Source: Trichuris trichiura
Taxonomy: Eukaryota; Nematoda; Enoplea; Trichinellida; Trichuridae
Assembly: GCA_037903355.1 (NCBI GenBank)
Contig: JBAJFE010000034.1
Coordinates: 310,001 to 374,000 of the forward strand
Direction of reading: 5' to 3'
Length of the DNA: 64,000 nt
The translations under genes were made by a program, and so were the position numbers. Positions 11,382 to 23,293 of this stretch are shown here, one piece after another. Under the pieces are notes generated by a model that ran no database searches, was not told the DNA's origin, and saw nothing but the letters and a program-made list of their open reading frames with translations. Within the stretch, counting starts at the first letter, position 1, and each line of letters opens with the position of its first letter.

Positions 11382-11694
11382 CGTTGAAAATGAGCGTCGT
11401 TCATTTCAGGCTATATTGCAATAAAGCTTTGTTTACCGTGTGTCCAATGTCCACTATGTATATAGTATCATTTATTTTGAATACGCGAAAGTTGTTTTAT
11501 CTGTAGTTTTAAAATCAGGAACAGGATAAAACGTGCAGCCTCTTCTAGTTGTAGGCACGATATCAAAAACGAGAAGCTTCATGGTTGATCTTCAGTTCAT
11601 GCATTTGACCTGTTTGAAGTGTCTGTAAGTAAACTTAAAAATGCCCTACCGGCGAATGGATGAGCAAATGGCTAAAGAAAATACAGGACGATTC

Positions 11695-11740
11695 TATCCT
11701 GTACGTTTCGTAACTGCTCCTGTTCCGTCGTCAGCGATGT
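11695..11740 (-). ncRNA. Hammerhead-like motif, old PLE (left arm)
   Basis: On the minus strand: CTGACGA, a stem-loop beginning CGGAAC, then CGAAACGTAC. Stem II is interrupted by a TTACG change, so it is a decayed copy. Its partner is at 27900-27945. Confidence 0.5.
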
Positions 11741-12400
11741 AAGGGATGATGTGTTAAGTCCATAAGGTGGTTAGATAGGCACATGGGAGCAATGGATGCA
11801 AATTTGTTCAGTAAGGCACATCAATGAAATTTATTAAAGAGCACTTTCTATACCTCACTAACCGCCACCCGATTGTCACGACTGATGGTGGAATCGCTTT
11901 TGATGTAAAGCGCCTTCTTTATAAGCCTTTAGTAAAAAAGGCTATCGTGGGAGATTCTTTTCGGTCGCGGGTCGAGTGGGCACTGAGAAGTGGGGCTCCA
12001 CGATTACAGAGGCTTCGATCGCGTTCCCCATAATCTTTCGTGGGTCCATTGTCGGTGGACGTTCAGGGCCGGTAGCCTGCTCCCAACTGAGTCTCTGTTC
12101 AACGTTTTTGCACGTTAACACATTCTTCACGTAATGGCCTAATCTGTGAAATAAAGTGTTGACCGTTTCCCCTATGTCGGAGGCGTTGCAACCGCTTTCA
12201 TTTCGTAAAGAACACCTGGTCTGTTGTCATACGGAGCCTTGATCTTATCATTCCTCACAATCGAACGAAGATTAGAAGAACGTTTAAAGCGAACGTTGAA
12301 ATTTAAGGAATTTCCTAGCCTCTTCAGCTTTTCGCTTAAGACACTATAGTAGGGGAGTCCCAGAACCGGGCGTTGTTGACTTTTGGGTGGGAACAGTGGT

Positions 12401-12740
12401 TGAACAAGAAACGTACATGGATTTTTCCCGTTTCTATTTGCCCATAAAACGAGTCAAAAAGTGAAAAAACTTTAATGTCGTTCAAAGGCACAAAACCAAA
12501 CAAACATCTGGCGAAGCTTTCGGCTCAATCTTGAGCCGTCATCAGCGCACGCAGGAGTTGCCCTCCCACTGAGTTTTTTCTCAGGAGTAGCTTCACCAGC
12601 TTTCCGAGTCGTGTGCGTGCCTGTCTAGTCGAACCTTGACCTGTCGAGGATATACACACACGGTTGGATCAGCTTCGGAGCAAATTCCTTACAGGCTGTC
12701 CTCGGTGGAGGCACAACGCGTAACCTTACGCCTTCATATC
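12401..12740 (-). mobile_element. 340-bp retrozyme-like insertion, left arm
   Basis: It is flanked by the 13-bp direct repeat TGGGAACAGTGGT (12388-12400 and 12741-12753), which occurs once in the uninterrupted PLE sequence context. That is direct evidence of insertion into the older PLE. It contains a well-paired hammerhead-like core and no ORF. The right-arm partner is 26901-27240. Confidence 0.85.
12508..12553 (-). ncRNA. Hammerhead-ribozyme-like core in retrozyme, left arm
   Basis: On the minus strand: CTGATGA, an 8-bp stem II (GGCTCAA / TTGAGCC), GAAA, then GCTTCGC. GCG before the box can pair with CGC after the predicted cleavage site as stem I. One extra C lies between CTGATGA and stem II, as in all members here. 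Confidence 0.7.
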
Positions 12741-13595
12741 TGGGAACAGTGGTAGTGATTTATTTAATTTACATTGTCTCATAATGGCAGTAATGAATTT
12801 ACAAGGGTTCCCATAGCTGCGAAATGCGTTTAAGATATGGTTTAATGCAGCGTTGAATTATTTGGGATCACATACTGTTTGGGCCCGGTCAACCATTCCC
12901 TTTGCTATACCTCTTTTAAACGAAATGGGGTGACGCGAGGAAAAGTGTAAATGCCGGTCTGAGTCGGTAGGTTTTCTATAAACGGTTGTTTCTAATTTAT
13001 TCTCTTAATTTATGACTAAGACATCAAGAAAGAGGAGTCTAAATTTATTCACTTTTCCATTGTTTAACATTATCTGACTTTGAAAAAGGCTGTTCAGGTG
13101 TTCCAGGAGAGTTTCTTCACTGCCTGATTTGATGATAGGAAGGGTGTCATCAACGTATCTTTTGAAAGAGATAGGGAGGTCGAGATCTTGCGGAGTGTTG
13201 AAGGTTTTCTCTCAAAATGTTCCATGACGATCTCAGCAAGTATGGGAGAGAGTGAGCTTCCCATGAGTGCTCCATCCTTTTGTGATAAGAAACTAACCTG
13301 GAACCTGAAGTAGTTGCCCTCGTGCATACGGAAGGATACTAATTTAATTATGTGCGTTGGATTTAGTTTGATTCTAAGCAAGCTGGTGTCGTCTGCGTTT
13401 AGTGGGGTTTGTAGCAGGTTGATTGTATAGTTTAGGGGAATACTTGTGAAAAGATCTTTAGCATCGAAACTTACCATGAAATCAGTGGGTTGTAGTTTTA
13501 CATCTTTTAATGCCGAGCTGATTCTTTAGAGTTTTTATCACTAGAATCCCGTTTACCAGTTAGAGGTTGGATTATGGACTCCACGTGGGGAGCTT

Positions 13596-13990
13596 TAAAA
13601 ACAACTTCATGTTGAAATTCAAGACCACCTTATAAACCTAATGAGCAGGTTTAGAAAAGATCACTGTAAGAAAAACACATAACGATGCATGGAACGTTTA
13701 CAATAACTGTTCAGCAGAACGCTGCCCTTTTTGTGAAGAACACGGTTCCTATGAAGAGCTCACAGACGTGCGTTAACGCATCACTGTCCTTGTGTTTTAT
13801 TAATAATAAGCCCTTGTTGGTGATCTATAGGTGAAGTATGTTGTTCAGTGGTCAGAGAGCGGCTCTGCTGTAAAGACAGGTCTTAAGTGAAAAACTTTAC
13901 TGCCGTCTAACCTTTTTGATTTTGATGTTTTAGTTGCAGAATTTGAATCATTTGGGATTGTGACCTTTCAGGTTTGTTATAATGCTACAC
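13596..13990. other. Single-copy gap between two PLEs, left arm
   Basis: About 400 bp is found in both arms between the old and young PLE. A short open stretch with CPFCEEHG (around 13720-13780, +) is suggestive of a zinc-knuckle fragment but too short to assign. Confidence 0.35.
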
Positions 13991-15613
13991 TTTCGAAAGA
14001 CAGGATGTCTTTTAACAGGCTTCAATAGTTTCATAGTAGATCTTCAGGTTCACGGGTTTGGCCTGTTGGATGTATCTGTAAGTAAACTTCAAAATGCCCT
14101 ACCAACGGATGGATGGGCAAATTGTAAGAGAAAATACAGAACAATTTGTATACCGTACGTTTCGGAACTGCTTGTGTTCCGTCGTCAGCAGTGTTGGGGA
14201 GAAGGTGTTTATTCGGTAAGGGGTTTATATAGCGCATGGGTACAATGGGTGTTTGATTAGTTGGGTAGGGCGCAGCATTGGAATTTATTGATCGGCGCAG
14301 CCCATACTTCACTAACCTCCACGCCATTGTCGCGATTGATAGTGGAGTTGCTCTGGATGTACAGAGCCTCCTTAATACGCCTAAGATGTAATAAGTTTTC
14401 GTGGCATATGATCTTCGGGTGCGGGTCGAGTGTGCACCGAGATGCGTGCTCAACGATCACTGAGGCACTTATCGCGTTCTCCATGGCTTTTCGAGGGTCC
14501 GTTGTCGGTGGACGCCCTCGGCCGGTGGCCTGTATCCCATTGAGTCTTCGTTCGGCGTTCTTGTATGTCAACACATTCTTCATGTGTTGGCCGAATCTCT
14601 TAAGTAAAGTGTTGCCCGTTTCTCCTATGTAGGAGGCGTTGCAACCACACTTTATTTGGTAAATGACACCGGGTCTGCTGTCAAAAGGAACCTTGATCTT
14701 GTCATTTCTCACAATCGAACGAAAATTACATGAACTTTTAAATCTCACGTTGAAATTTAAGGAGCGCCCCAGTCTCCTGATTCGTTCACTTAAACCACTG
14801 TAGTAGGGAAGGAGCAGCACCGGGCGTTGTTGGTTATCAGGCGGGGACGGTGATGAAGGTTTATTTTGTTGGCACTGTTTAATAATGGAATTGATGAATT
14901 TACTGGGGTATCCGTTACTGCATAGTGTGTTATAAATGTGTCTTAATTCTGTATTTAAATATTCAGGGTCACAAACCGTTAGGGCCCTGTCAACCATCCC
15001 TTTAACTATACCTCTTTTAACTGAAATAGGGTGATGAGAAGAAAAGTTTAGGTGCCGGTCCGAGTGGGTGGGTTTCCTATAAACTGTTGTTTTTAACTTA
15101 TTCCCTTGTTTAATGACTAAGACATCTAGAAAAGGGAGTTTACAATTATTTTCCTTCTCAATGGTTAGCGTTATCTGGTTGGGGAAGAGACTATTCAGGT
15201 GTTCCAAGAGAGTTTCTTCACTGCCTGATTTTATGATGGCAAAGATGTCGTCTACATATCTTTTGAAAATGATAGGAGGGGCACAGTCTTGCAGAGTGCT
15301 GAAGGCTTTTTCTTCGAGATGTTCCATGAAGATCTCCGCAAGTATGGGGGAGAGTGGACTGCCCATAGGCGCACCGTCCTTTTGTGAGAAGAAACTATCC
15401 TGGAATCTGAAGTAGTTGCCCTCGCGCATGCAGAACGACACTAATTTAACTATGTGGGTGGGGTTTAATTTCGTCCTCTGCAAGATGGTGTCGTCCGCAT
15501 CTAACAGAGTTTGAAGCAAGTTGATGGTATATTTTAACCAGTATAACAACCGTATTACCTTTGTCAGCCTTCGTAATCACAGTGTCCGTTCTAGATTTTA
15601 GACTTTTAATGAT
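13991..15613 (-). mobile_element. Young Penelope-like element with internal deletion, left arm
   Basis: The 3' end TTTCGAAAGACAGG lies at 13991. It is near-identical to 23600-25650 except for loss of about 426 bp at 15538/15539, where the sequence jumps from the RT motif A region to upstream sequence. The remaining open frame (15549-14257, 430 aa) keeps YVDDIF and the GIY-YIG domain but lacks the motif A aspartate, so it cannot be an active reverse transcriptase. Confidence 0.9.
14151..14194 (-). ncRNA. Hammerhead-like motif in young PLE 3' region, left arm
   Basis: On the minus strand: CTGACGA, stem II GGAAC / GTTCC with a 7-nt loop, then GAAACGTACGG. Stem III would be the self-complementary ACGT. 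It is identical in layout to 25447-25490. Confidence 0.65.
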
Positions 15614-16969
15614 TTTAGATAAAGTAATCTCGAAGGAAAATCAATAAAGAGAATTATTTTTCTGCAGTTTTTTCATAGGCCAGCTTTGCAGTTTGTATAA
15701 GTATAAATATTAAGTTTTCATAAACTGAGACGTGGGTCTAAAAGTTCTTAGGTGACGGCATAGACAACTTTGAAATGTACGTTTTTGCAACGGTCTGTTG
15801 AACTCCCCAGTTCATTCCCGGATAACTCGTTTGTTAGTTGTAAGGATTAATGTAGCTTTTGGGGACCAGAAAGGGTGTAAGTAATCGATCACCTCGTTAC
15901 ACTGAATTTTATTTTCCAACTTTTAACTTGCATTCAAAGTTCGTTTAGAAGAAAATGATTGCTCAAAAAAATGTTACAGCTAATTGAAGGAGCACAGCAG
16001 CTATAATTCTCTTTGTTTTAATGATTTGACTTTGAATTGCTTCAGCGATTGTAACGATTATTAGTAACAAAAACTTAATTCGATTAACCGTCACTTTATT
16101 TGTTTAAGCATGATCTAATTATATGCAGCATGCAGGTCACATTCAGCTGAAAACAATGGAGAAAACCGACATACAATTGCCCTGCAGAATAAATGAAATC
16201 GGACAAACGTTTTTTCAATTACAAGCAGTTACTGTAAATGATGACTGCAAATACAATGAGCAGCGGCAGATGGTAAGGTTTGACAAAGTCGACGCCATTG
16301 CAAAAGTCGGTTGTGCAGTAGCAATGCTCACTGCTTATGTGAACATTGCCTGTAGATGATCTCGACCAGATAAGCTTTTCGCCTTTGTAGTGGGCGCATG
16401 CAGATCCAGTAGCGTTGAATGACTTCAGAGGTGCAAGTGGACTGATGGCTGAACATGTCTGTACGACAGTTTCTCGATCTGGGCAAATAGAGTCAGTGAG
16501 TAGAAGTTTTCGATATGGTGTATAAAATGATACAATATGCCACTATGCTGGAAGCTGTCACACCTTTGCGACACGTGCAGCTCTTTTGCTTTGAAATTGG
16601 GGATTTCCTAATGATGACAAACAGTTCCACTGCCATAATTACGGTCAATCTGCTTTGAAAAAGTAACAGAAATTTTTGATCGCTTATGATATTGTTATGT
16701 CCATCCTATACACGTTTTTATGAACACAAAAAACAGATTGACTATGATTCTGACAATTAAAATGTATTCCGTTTACCACCACGTGCAGTGCACACGAGCT
16801 CTCGACGGCGTACGGTCTGAAGCCAACGTATAGATTCATTAATATTAGGTCATACGTCTACTGATGAGCTGATCTGCACCTGCTTCGTTAGCTTACAGAC
16901 TAAGTAAAGGAAGAAGAAAACGGATAGGACTTCTGAAAAAAAAAAAATAAATATTAGTAACAAGTGTCA
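15614..16969. other. Spacer DNA next to the inner breakpoint
   Basis: No element was recognised. A 150-nt open stretch at 16135-16271 (+) begins after an AG and ends at a good donor (gtaagg); it could be an isolated exon, but I cannot connect it to anything. Confidence 0.35.
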
Positions 16970-18530
16970 TTTTGAAAGGATTTTAAAACATTGGAGTTTC
17001 ATAACAGATCTTCATTCACAGTTTTGACCCGTTTGGTATGTCTGTAAGTAAACTTAAAGATGCTCTACGAGCAAATAGATGAACAGATTGTTAGAAAAAA
17101 AAGTACAAAATAAAGTAACTGTACGTTTCAGAACTGCTCTCGTTTCGTCATCAGCTATGTAAAAGAGATGTTTATTCGATAAGGCGTATAAGCAAGCACA
17201 TGGGAACAATTGTTGTGATTAGCCCAGTAGGTCGCAGCATTGAATTTATTAATTAGCGCACCCTGTACCTTGCTATTGTGGCGACTGATGGTGAAATTGC
17301 TTTATGATGTAAAGCACGTCCTTTATGAGCCTAAGGTGGGAAACGCACTCGCGACAATTTATTCTTGCTCTGTGTTCAAATGTGCACTGAGAGGCACGCT
17401 GCACGTTTACGGAAGATTTGATCGCTCTCTCCATGTGTTTCTTCTGGTGTAGTGAAAATGGATGAACAAGGCCGGCAGCCGGCTCTTCATTGTCTCTGTT
17501 CTGCGTCCTTGTACGTCAACACGTTCCACGTGTGTTCACCGAATCTGTGAAACAAAGTTCTGCCGGTTTCTCCTATGCAGCAGACGCTGCAACTACACTT
17601 TACTTCGTAAATGACACCGGGTCTGTTGTGAAAGGGTACCTTGATTTTATCATTCCACCTAATCGAACGAAGATTAGAACTTTTAAAATGAACGTTGAAA
17701 CTTAAGGAATGTCCTAGCCTCTTAATCTTTTTGCTTAAGCCACTATACTAGGCGAGCACCAAAACAGGGTTTTGTTGATTAATGGATAGGGACGGTGCTA
17801 AAAATTTGTCGAATTTGCATTATCTTAATAACTGAAGTAACGAATTTACTGGTGTACCCATTCTTGCGTAATGTACTTAAAATACGGTTTAATTCATCAC
17901 TTAAATATCCAGGATCCCACACGTTTAAAACCTGATCAGCCATTCCCTTTACTATATCCGTTTTAAATGAAACAGGGTGGTGCAAAGAAAAACGTAATTG
18001 CCAGTCTGAGTCGGTGGGTTTTCTATAAACGGTTGTTTTCTTTCTCGATGGTTACTGTTGTTCGTTTAAGGAAAAGGCTATTCAGACGTTCCAGGAAATT
18101 GTCTTCTTTTCTTTTTTTAATGATGGCAAAAATATGATCTACGTATCTTTTCGAAAAGATAGGAGTGTAGAAGTCATGTCGAGTGCCTAAGGCCATTTTT
18201 CTCGAGATGTCCCATGAAGATCTCTACAACAATGTGGGATAGTAAACTCTCTATCAGAGCTCCATCTTTATGCGAGACGAAGCTGTCCTGGAACCTAACG
18301 TAGTTACCCACATCCATGCAAAGGTAAAAGGTTCTACTCTATGGGTGGGGTTTAATTTAGTTCTGAGGAAGATGCTATCGTCTGCATTTACGAGGGTTTG
18401 TAACAAATTGATTGTATACTTTGTGGGGCTACTTTTGAACAGATTCTCAACTTCATAGGATATACTAAGGTCATTGGGCTTTAGTTTTACGGATTGTAAC
18501 GCAATGCAAAGTTCTTTACAGTTTTTAACA
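16970..18530 (-). mobile_element. Decayed Penelope-like element in spacer
   Basis: It keeps the PLE order on the minus strand: RT-region fragments, the motif VKGMADQVLNVWDP (17985-17779), GIY-YIG-region remnants and a 3' tail. The hammerhead-like motif (CTGATGA ... GAAACGTAC) is at 17121-17155. Many stops and indels are present. Confidence 0.75.
17121..17155 (-). ncRNA. Decayed hammerhead-like motif
   Basis: The CTGATGA box and GAAACGTAC remain, but stem II (CGAAAC / GTTCTG) has a mismatch and a wobble. Confidence 0.45.
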
Positions 18531-18535
18531 TAGGA

Positions 18536-18910
18536 GGCGCTCTACATCAAAAGCAATTTTACCATCAGTTGCAACAGCAGTGTGGCGGTTAGTGAAATAT
18601 AGGGCGTGTTACTTTATAAACTCTAATGCTGCAGCTTACCAGGCTAATCACACCAACTGTTCCTTGTGCCTATTCAAACATCTTACCGAATACACTCTTC
18701 CTTACACCGCTGACGACGGAACAAGAGCAGTTCTGAAACGTACGCTTACATTTTTCTGCATTTTTTTCTAACAGTTTGCCGATTCATTCGCTGGTAAGGC
18801 ACGTTGAAGCTTACTCACAGATACACCTAACAGACCAAAGCCGTGAATTGAAGACTTATTATGAAACTACTGGAACCCGTTGCAAGACACCTTGTCTTCC
18901 GAAACATTGT
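18536..18910 (+). mobile_element. PLE 3' fragment, opposite orientation to its neighbour
   Basis: It starts inside the last 30 codons of the PLE ORF (GALYIKSN-like) and runs to the PLE 3' end near 18910, with a hammerhead-like motif at 18705-18745. It abuts the previous copy almost directly, so the two lie 5' end to 5' end. Confidence 0.75.
18705..18745 (+). ncRNA. Hammerhead-like motif, PLE fragment
   Basis: CTGACGA, stem II GGAAC / GTTCT (one wobble), then GAAACGTACG. Confidence 0.5.
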
Positions 18911-19058
18911 ATTGCTAAAAAGATAGAAAGCTGTTACTCTTAAGTGCTGAAACGACGGAAATAACGGACAATTAGATAATACGTTTATGTCGCATGCTCT
19001 TCCGTTACGAAGAAAAGTTTTTTGATGTATCCCAGACAAAATATCACATTTGTTAATA

Positions 19059-19736
19059 CAGTAGAACCTCCATAAGTTGACCACCCAAGGGACCGGGGAA
19101 TACTGGTCAACATAGGTGGTCAACATAGCAGGCTGTGGGTATAATTGGCTCAGCTGAACAGATTGCAGTTGAACCACCATAAGTTGTCCAGTCAAAAGGC
19201 TGGTCAACTTACAGAGAGCAAACTAGCATTGCGTCCATATACCACGTCACGGCTGAAGAGGTCAACTTCCCACTTACGGAGGTTGTCCTCCGTCGGCAGC
19301 ATTCGCTCAATGGGCGGATGCTGCCGACGCGTAGGTGAGAGGTTATGTAATTGAGGAAACGTGCAAGCTGCGCCGGCAAGTACAAAAGAAGCATCGTCAA
19401 AACGACGGAACCGGTTCTGTTATCAGGAATCTCCAATGCACAGTAATGAAAAACTTCACTACGTTGAGTAATAGCACATTGAGGCAATGACGGTTAACAG
19501 CTGCTAGCGACTGACGCAGAGCAAACTGAGGCGGTCAACTTAACAGAGAGCAAACTAGCATTGCGTCTATATACCACGTCACGGCTAAAGCGGTCAACTT
19601 CCCTCTTACGGAGGTGGTCAACGTGTAGAGGTTGTCCTTGCGCTTATTAGTGTGCGGACAAATCAACTGGTCAAAATTGGGTCAACTTAGGGAGGTGGTC
19701 GACATAGAGAGGTGGTCAACTTTGGAGGTTTTACTG
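19059..19736. mobile_element. Pogo/Tigger-type MITE (678 bp)
   Basis: Terminal inverted repeats CAGTAGAACCTCC and CAGTAAAACCTCC continue as AAGTTGACCACC, flanked by TA on both sides. The interior repeats the motif GGTCAACTT many times, and a block of about 85 bp is present twice (19203-19290 and 19533-19620). It has no transposase. Repeated subterminal copies of a TIR-internal motif suggest transposase-binding sites, which is inference. Confidence 0.85.
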
Positions 19737-19840
19737 TACATTTTTTCTCGCAACAGAAAAGCTCAGTGCCAGCACACAGTGAAAATATGCATATATTTGC
19801 ATCCGTCCTATTTCCACTCAAAGCATTGGCATTAACTATA

Positions 19841-21661
19841 TCACTTTGCTGAAAGTAATATTAAAAGCATATGTATTAGTAGTTCTGAAAATTATCTACT
19901 CCTGTCATGCGATGTGCAAGGGATTTTCAGACGGGCGAAGCGTTGCCCTTAAGGATTTATGAGCCGTTTTGAAAAGCAATAAAACAAAACATACCGTTTA
20001 TGAGAGTGCGAGACTTGACGCAGTACTTTCCTATACAGGCAGTCTCCTTTCCACAGTTTATTCCATTCACGCAATCGTAACAGGATACTTCGGCTACACA
20101 TGTTTAAATTACCATTGAAGAATCATTATTTATTGTAGAACTTACAATGTCTGATACTCTGGGAACTTTCGCATGTAAACAGTGCATCACGTGCACTGCA
20201 TGTACGATCATCGTTGCAAAAGCTAATTAGCGCGCTGGCGCGTACCCGCTGATTTGCTGCACCGAAAAAGTAAATTTCTCCTTCCTCACATTTCGATGCA
20301 TGATTTTCGTTCAAATCTTTTTGTCCAAGTAGGCGGTCCAAGCATCCTCTAACGTATAAAGATTCCAGTTGTCCTAAATTAAGCAAATCGCAGATTACCT
20401 GTGATAAATAATATTAAACTGTAAAATGTAGCCCTCATATCGCAGCGAGAAGGCTCCTTGAAAACAACTCAGATTTCGCTAATGCAACATAGTAAGTATA
20501 ATTCGTGCAAACGAGGATCCATTTACTCTTAATTAAGAGATTTACCTAAGAGGGCAAGGGTTAACCTAGTTCACCTGACTTGTTGCTATAAGCCGATGTG
20601 CTCATGGTCGTGTTCTTTTAATTTCTGTCATTGTTTTCTTAACCTATAGATACGGTTGATGGCTATTCAGGAAGTCCTAATTTTTAAAAATTTTTCATAA
20701 GCTACACAATAACAGAGAACATCTTAGACGGCCCATACCGCTCATGAGAAAAATGCTTTCCCATTTTATGCGTTGGGATTTTGTGGTAGACATGAGCCAT
20801 CTGATCCCGCGACTCTCACCGCCAGCCGTCCCCTTGCAATCTCAGCAGCTCTACTGGGATTAGCAGCTTGCCAATTATGGCAATGGAAGTATACCGTGCC
20901 TAAGTTGTTTTTACTTAAAATGTACCACTGTCACTCGCTCCGCCGCTAATCTTACTTTGTATTATTGCTGCGTTGTATGTCCTCTCAGTAAGGTCGGGCA
21001 GATTTTTTTTGGAGACCAGGTTAGCTTAACCCGGCATCCAACCTTTTAAAATAGCAACTGCATCTTCAACCTACGAATGTTCGCTTTGCGAACAATTTTT
21101 CTGTTCCTATAACCTTTCTCTTACCGGGGAATGCCTGTATATTATTCATATTAACAGTTGCGAACATTAGTTTGAAGTGGGAAAGTATTTGTAAATGGGA
21201 ATCACAAGCGGCTGTTATTTAAAATTTTAGGAAAGTTATAAATTAAAGACATAGGCATAAAAAAATATCAGCAGCTTAGGTCATACCTTTTTCTTTCGGT
21301 GTCCTTAGCCTTAAATTAACGCACATGGTACTGCACTTTGACTTGGAATCTTCTCTAGAATCGTCACCGCACTTAGCATTGAATTGATCGTCGTCCATCT
21401 TGCGGGGAAATGAAGTGAGGTGCCAGTTATCTTTAAGTCCTTCGCTAGCGCATGTGGGGCACTGCAGAGTTTCTGAAAAAAGCTCTGCTGAGTCAACTAT
21501 AAAAATATTTATTGGAATTAATATCGCAGGGTCTGTGCAAATGTGAATGCATAAACGTTGTTGAGAAGCTTACCACAATTTGCAAAGAGAATATGCAGCG
21601 AAAGAACTAGTGAGAAAAGAAATCGTGCTGATGCGGGATCAGTTAGTTTTGCTACAGGCAT
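19841..21661 (-). CDS. Secreted Ly6/ODR-2-like Cys-rich protein, five exons, 202 aa
   Basis: Exons are 21661-21574, 21472-21287, 20373-20146, 20093-19995 and a tiny last exon 19848-19841. All junctions are GT-AG and every phase joins (1 nt + 2 nt each time). Exon 1 is a signal peptide (MPVAKLTD, then FLFSLVLSLHILF). Residues 32-150 match the nematode ODR-2/HOT Ly6-type pattern: C-x2-C (34, 37), a Trp at 46, C64, C-x3-C (76, 80), RGC (102), C120 and FCNDDxxC (144-150). A second short module, CYDC to CIGKYC (172-192), follows. The family is extracellular or GPI-anchored; no hydrophobic GPI tail is seen here. The last exon is uncertain because it codes only two residues before TGA. The gene lies wholly inside the spacer of the inverted duplication. 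Confidence 0.7.
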
Positions 21662-22239
21662 GCTTTTCGAAATTAAACTGGCGAAGAAATAATCGGCAGT
21701 GTTCACGGTCGGCACAATATAAGAACGTCTGCAAAGATTCGCAAGTGTGCGTTTCTTCTTAAGAAAGTTTGCGCCCGTTTGATCGTACAGACAGCTCACC
21801 TAAATAATTACAAGTAACTTAGCAGGACAGCGCGTTATGATGATTCAAACGTTTACGGTTTGCTTTCGACGAAAGAAAGTGTATTTTGAAAATGAGGAAT
21901 GCTCTGATCTGTGATGACCAATAGTAGACAAAAACTCTACGGCAATAAATGACTCACTAGTTGAACTGCTCATACGTCTTTCTCGTCAACAGTTTACCGC
22001 TAATGCTTAAGCGCTTCGAAAAGCCTAATTTATGTGAGAACTTCTTAGCACAGCAATAAGAGGGATGTTCGGAAAATTCCCGGAAAAACGGCGCGGTCTC
22101 TAGCAAGACGCCAACCGATGGGCCAAAACATGTTTAACCTTATCTCCGTTATCCCCGAACTTCAACGGAGAAGTAGCCTTATCTGACGCTACGCCAGTGT
22201 GGTACAAGCTGCTCCTAAAGTAATCGTTTTTCTCGTGGT
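21662..22239. other. Region between Cys-rich gene and mariner
   Basis: It should hold the promoter of the minus-strand gene and the mariner 5' end (somewhere about 22060-22100). I could not fix the mariner TIR because its 3' partner has been lost. Confidence 0.35.
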
Positions 22240-23291
22240 ATGGAAAATCTTCGTTTTGAGGTCAGAACTAACATTAAATTTCTATCCAAGCTTGGCTGGA
22301 AGTCGAGGAGGATTATCCAATCTTTGCAGAAGGTTTGCGGAAGTAGTGAACCATGTAAATCAGTTGTTTATGAGTGGATAAGGCGCTCCAAGGAGAGCAG
22401 AGAAGACATCGAAGACGACCAGAGAGCGGGAAGACCAGCAACTGCAGCTAGAGAAGGAACCGCGGCCCTCGTGCGGAACCTAGTGGAAGGAGACCGCAGA
22501 ATTACTGTCAGAAGGATTGCTAGAATGGGTAGGATCTCCATTCAATTAGTATTTGGAATATTGCGTGAAACCCTTGGTCTGAGGAAGCTTTCAGCTCGGT
22601 GGGTTCCAAAAGCGTTACGCGAAGAACAGCTGGTTCAACGCGTTAACCTTTTTCCAGAGCTTTTAACGAAGATTGAAGCAAATGAGATCTCGTTTTTTGA
22701 CCGGCTCGTCATAAGAGATAAAACGTAGATCTACTATTATGACCCTGAGAGTAAGATCCAATCCAACCAGTGGTTACTGAGGGGGTCAGCAGGTCCAATC
22801 AAGTTTAAAGCGGAGCGGCTGGCTGGAGAGGTTATAGCGACCATACTTCGGGATTCGGACGGAGTAATTCTGGCTTCCTCGAAGGAGAACAAACAGTCAC
22901 GGCAGGTTGTTACAAAGCAGTATTGTGAAAATTAAAGACCGTAATAGCAAGAAAACGGCGTGGCAAGTTGCGCCCCGGTGTCTCTTCCCATCACGATAAC
23001 GCGCCGGCTCATTCGTCAAGGACTGCGAGGACAATTCTTCGTGAGTTCCGGTGGGAAATCATTCCACACCTGCCCTAAAGTCCAGATTTTGCTCCGTTAG
23101 ACTTTTTCCTCTTCTAAAAGTTAAAAGAACATTTAAAATGCACACCGTTCGAGTAAATGGATGACGCGAAACTCGCCATCTCGACTTGGTGCAATACACA
23201 GTCCCCAGTATTCCACAATTAAGGTCTGCGGAGATGGAGACACCGTCTGCAGAAGTGCCTAGAGGTCGATGGAAAATACGTTAAGAAATAA
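22240..23291 (+). pseudogene. Mariner transposase, inactivated
   Basis: The N-terminal helix-turn-helix region is open from ATG 22240 to a stop at 22726. Further pieces follow in other frames: YDPESK, SDGVILAS, the HDNAPAH catalytic stretch near 22995 and a D34D-type PDFAPLDFFLF stretch near 23085. The C-terminal end VDGKYVKK reaches a stop at 23289-23291. Stops and frameshifts make it dead. The 3' TIR is gone, because PLE sequence begins within about 30 bp of the stop. Confidence 0.85.
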
Positions 23292-23293
23292 GT

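Larger units (their letters stand above)
11560..13595 (-). mobile_element. Old, decayed Penelope-like element, left arm
   Basis: Interrupted fragments match the younger PLE: an RT stretch with FDAKDLFTSIP and QKDGALMGSSLSP (13477-13094 on minus), a GIY-YIG-region remnant, and a 3' tail with a hammerhead-like motif (11695-11740). Frameshifts and stops throughout mark it as dead. It is split by the 340-bp element at 12401-12740. Boundaries are approximate. Confidence 0.8.
7623..15613. repeat. Left arm of giant inverted duplication (7991 bp)
   Basis: It is the reverse complement of 23600-32017. Paired coordinates sum to 39640 from 7623 to about 12165, and to 39641 from there to about 15538, because of a 1-bp indel (GG versus G near 12165/27476). 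A deletion of about 426 bp in this arm removes PLE sequence equivalent to 23677-24102. The TRMT2A-like ORF pair differs at only two noticed nucleotides in 1623. Older PLE sequence shows a few more SNPs. Confidence 0.95.

Noticed and set aside
16135..16271. Possible isolated exon with good donor
   Set aside because: It has no partner exon and no homology, so it is kept only as a note in the spacer entry.
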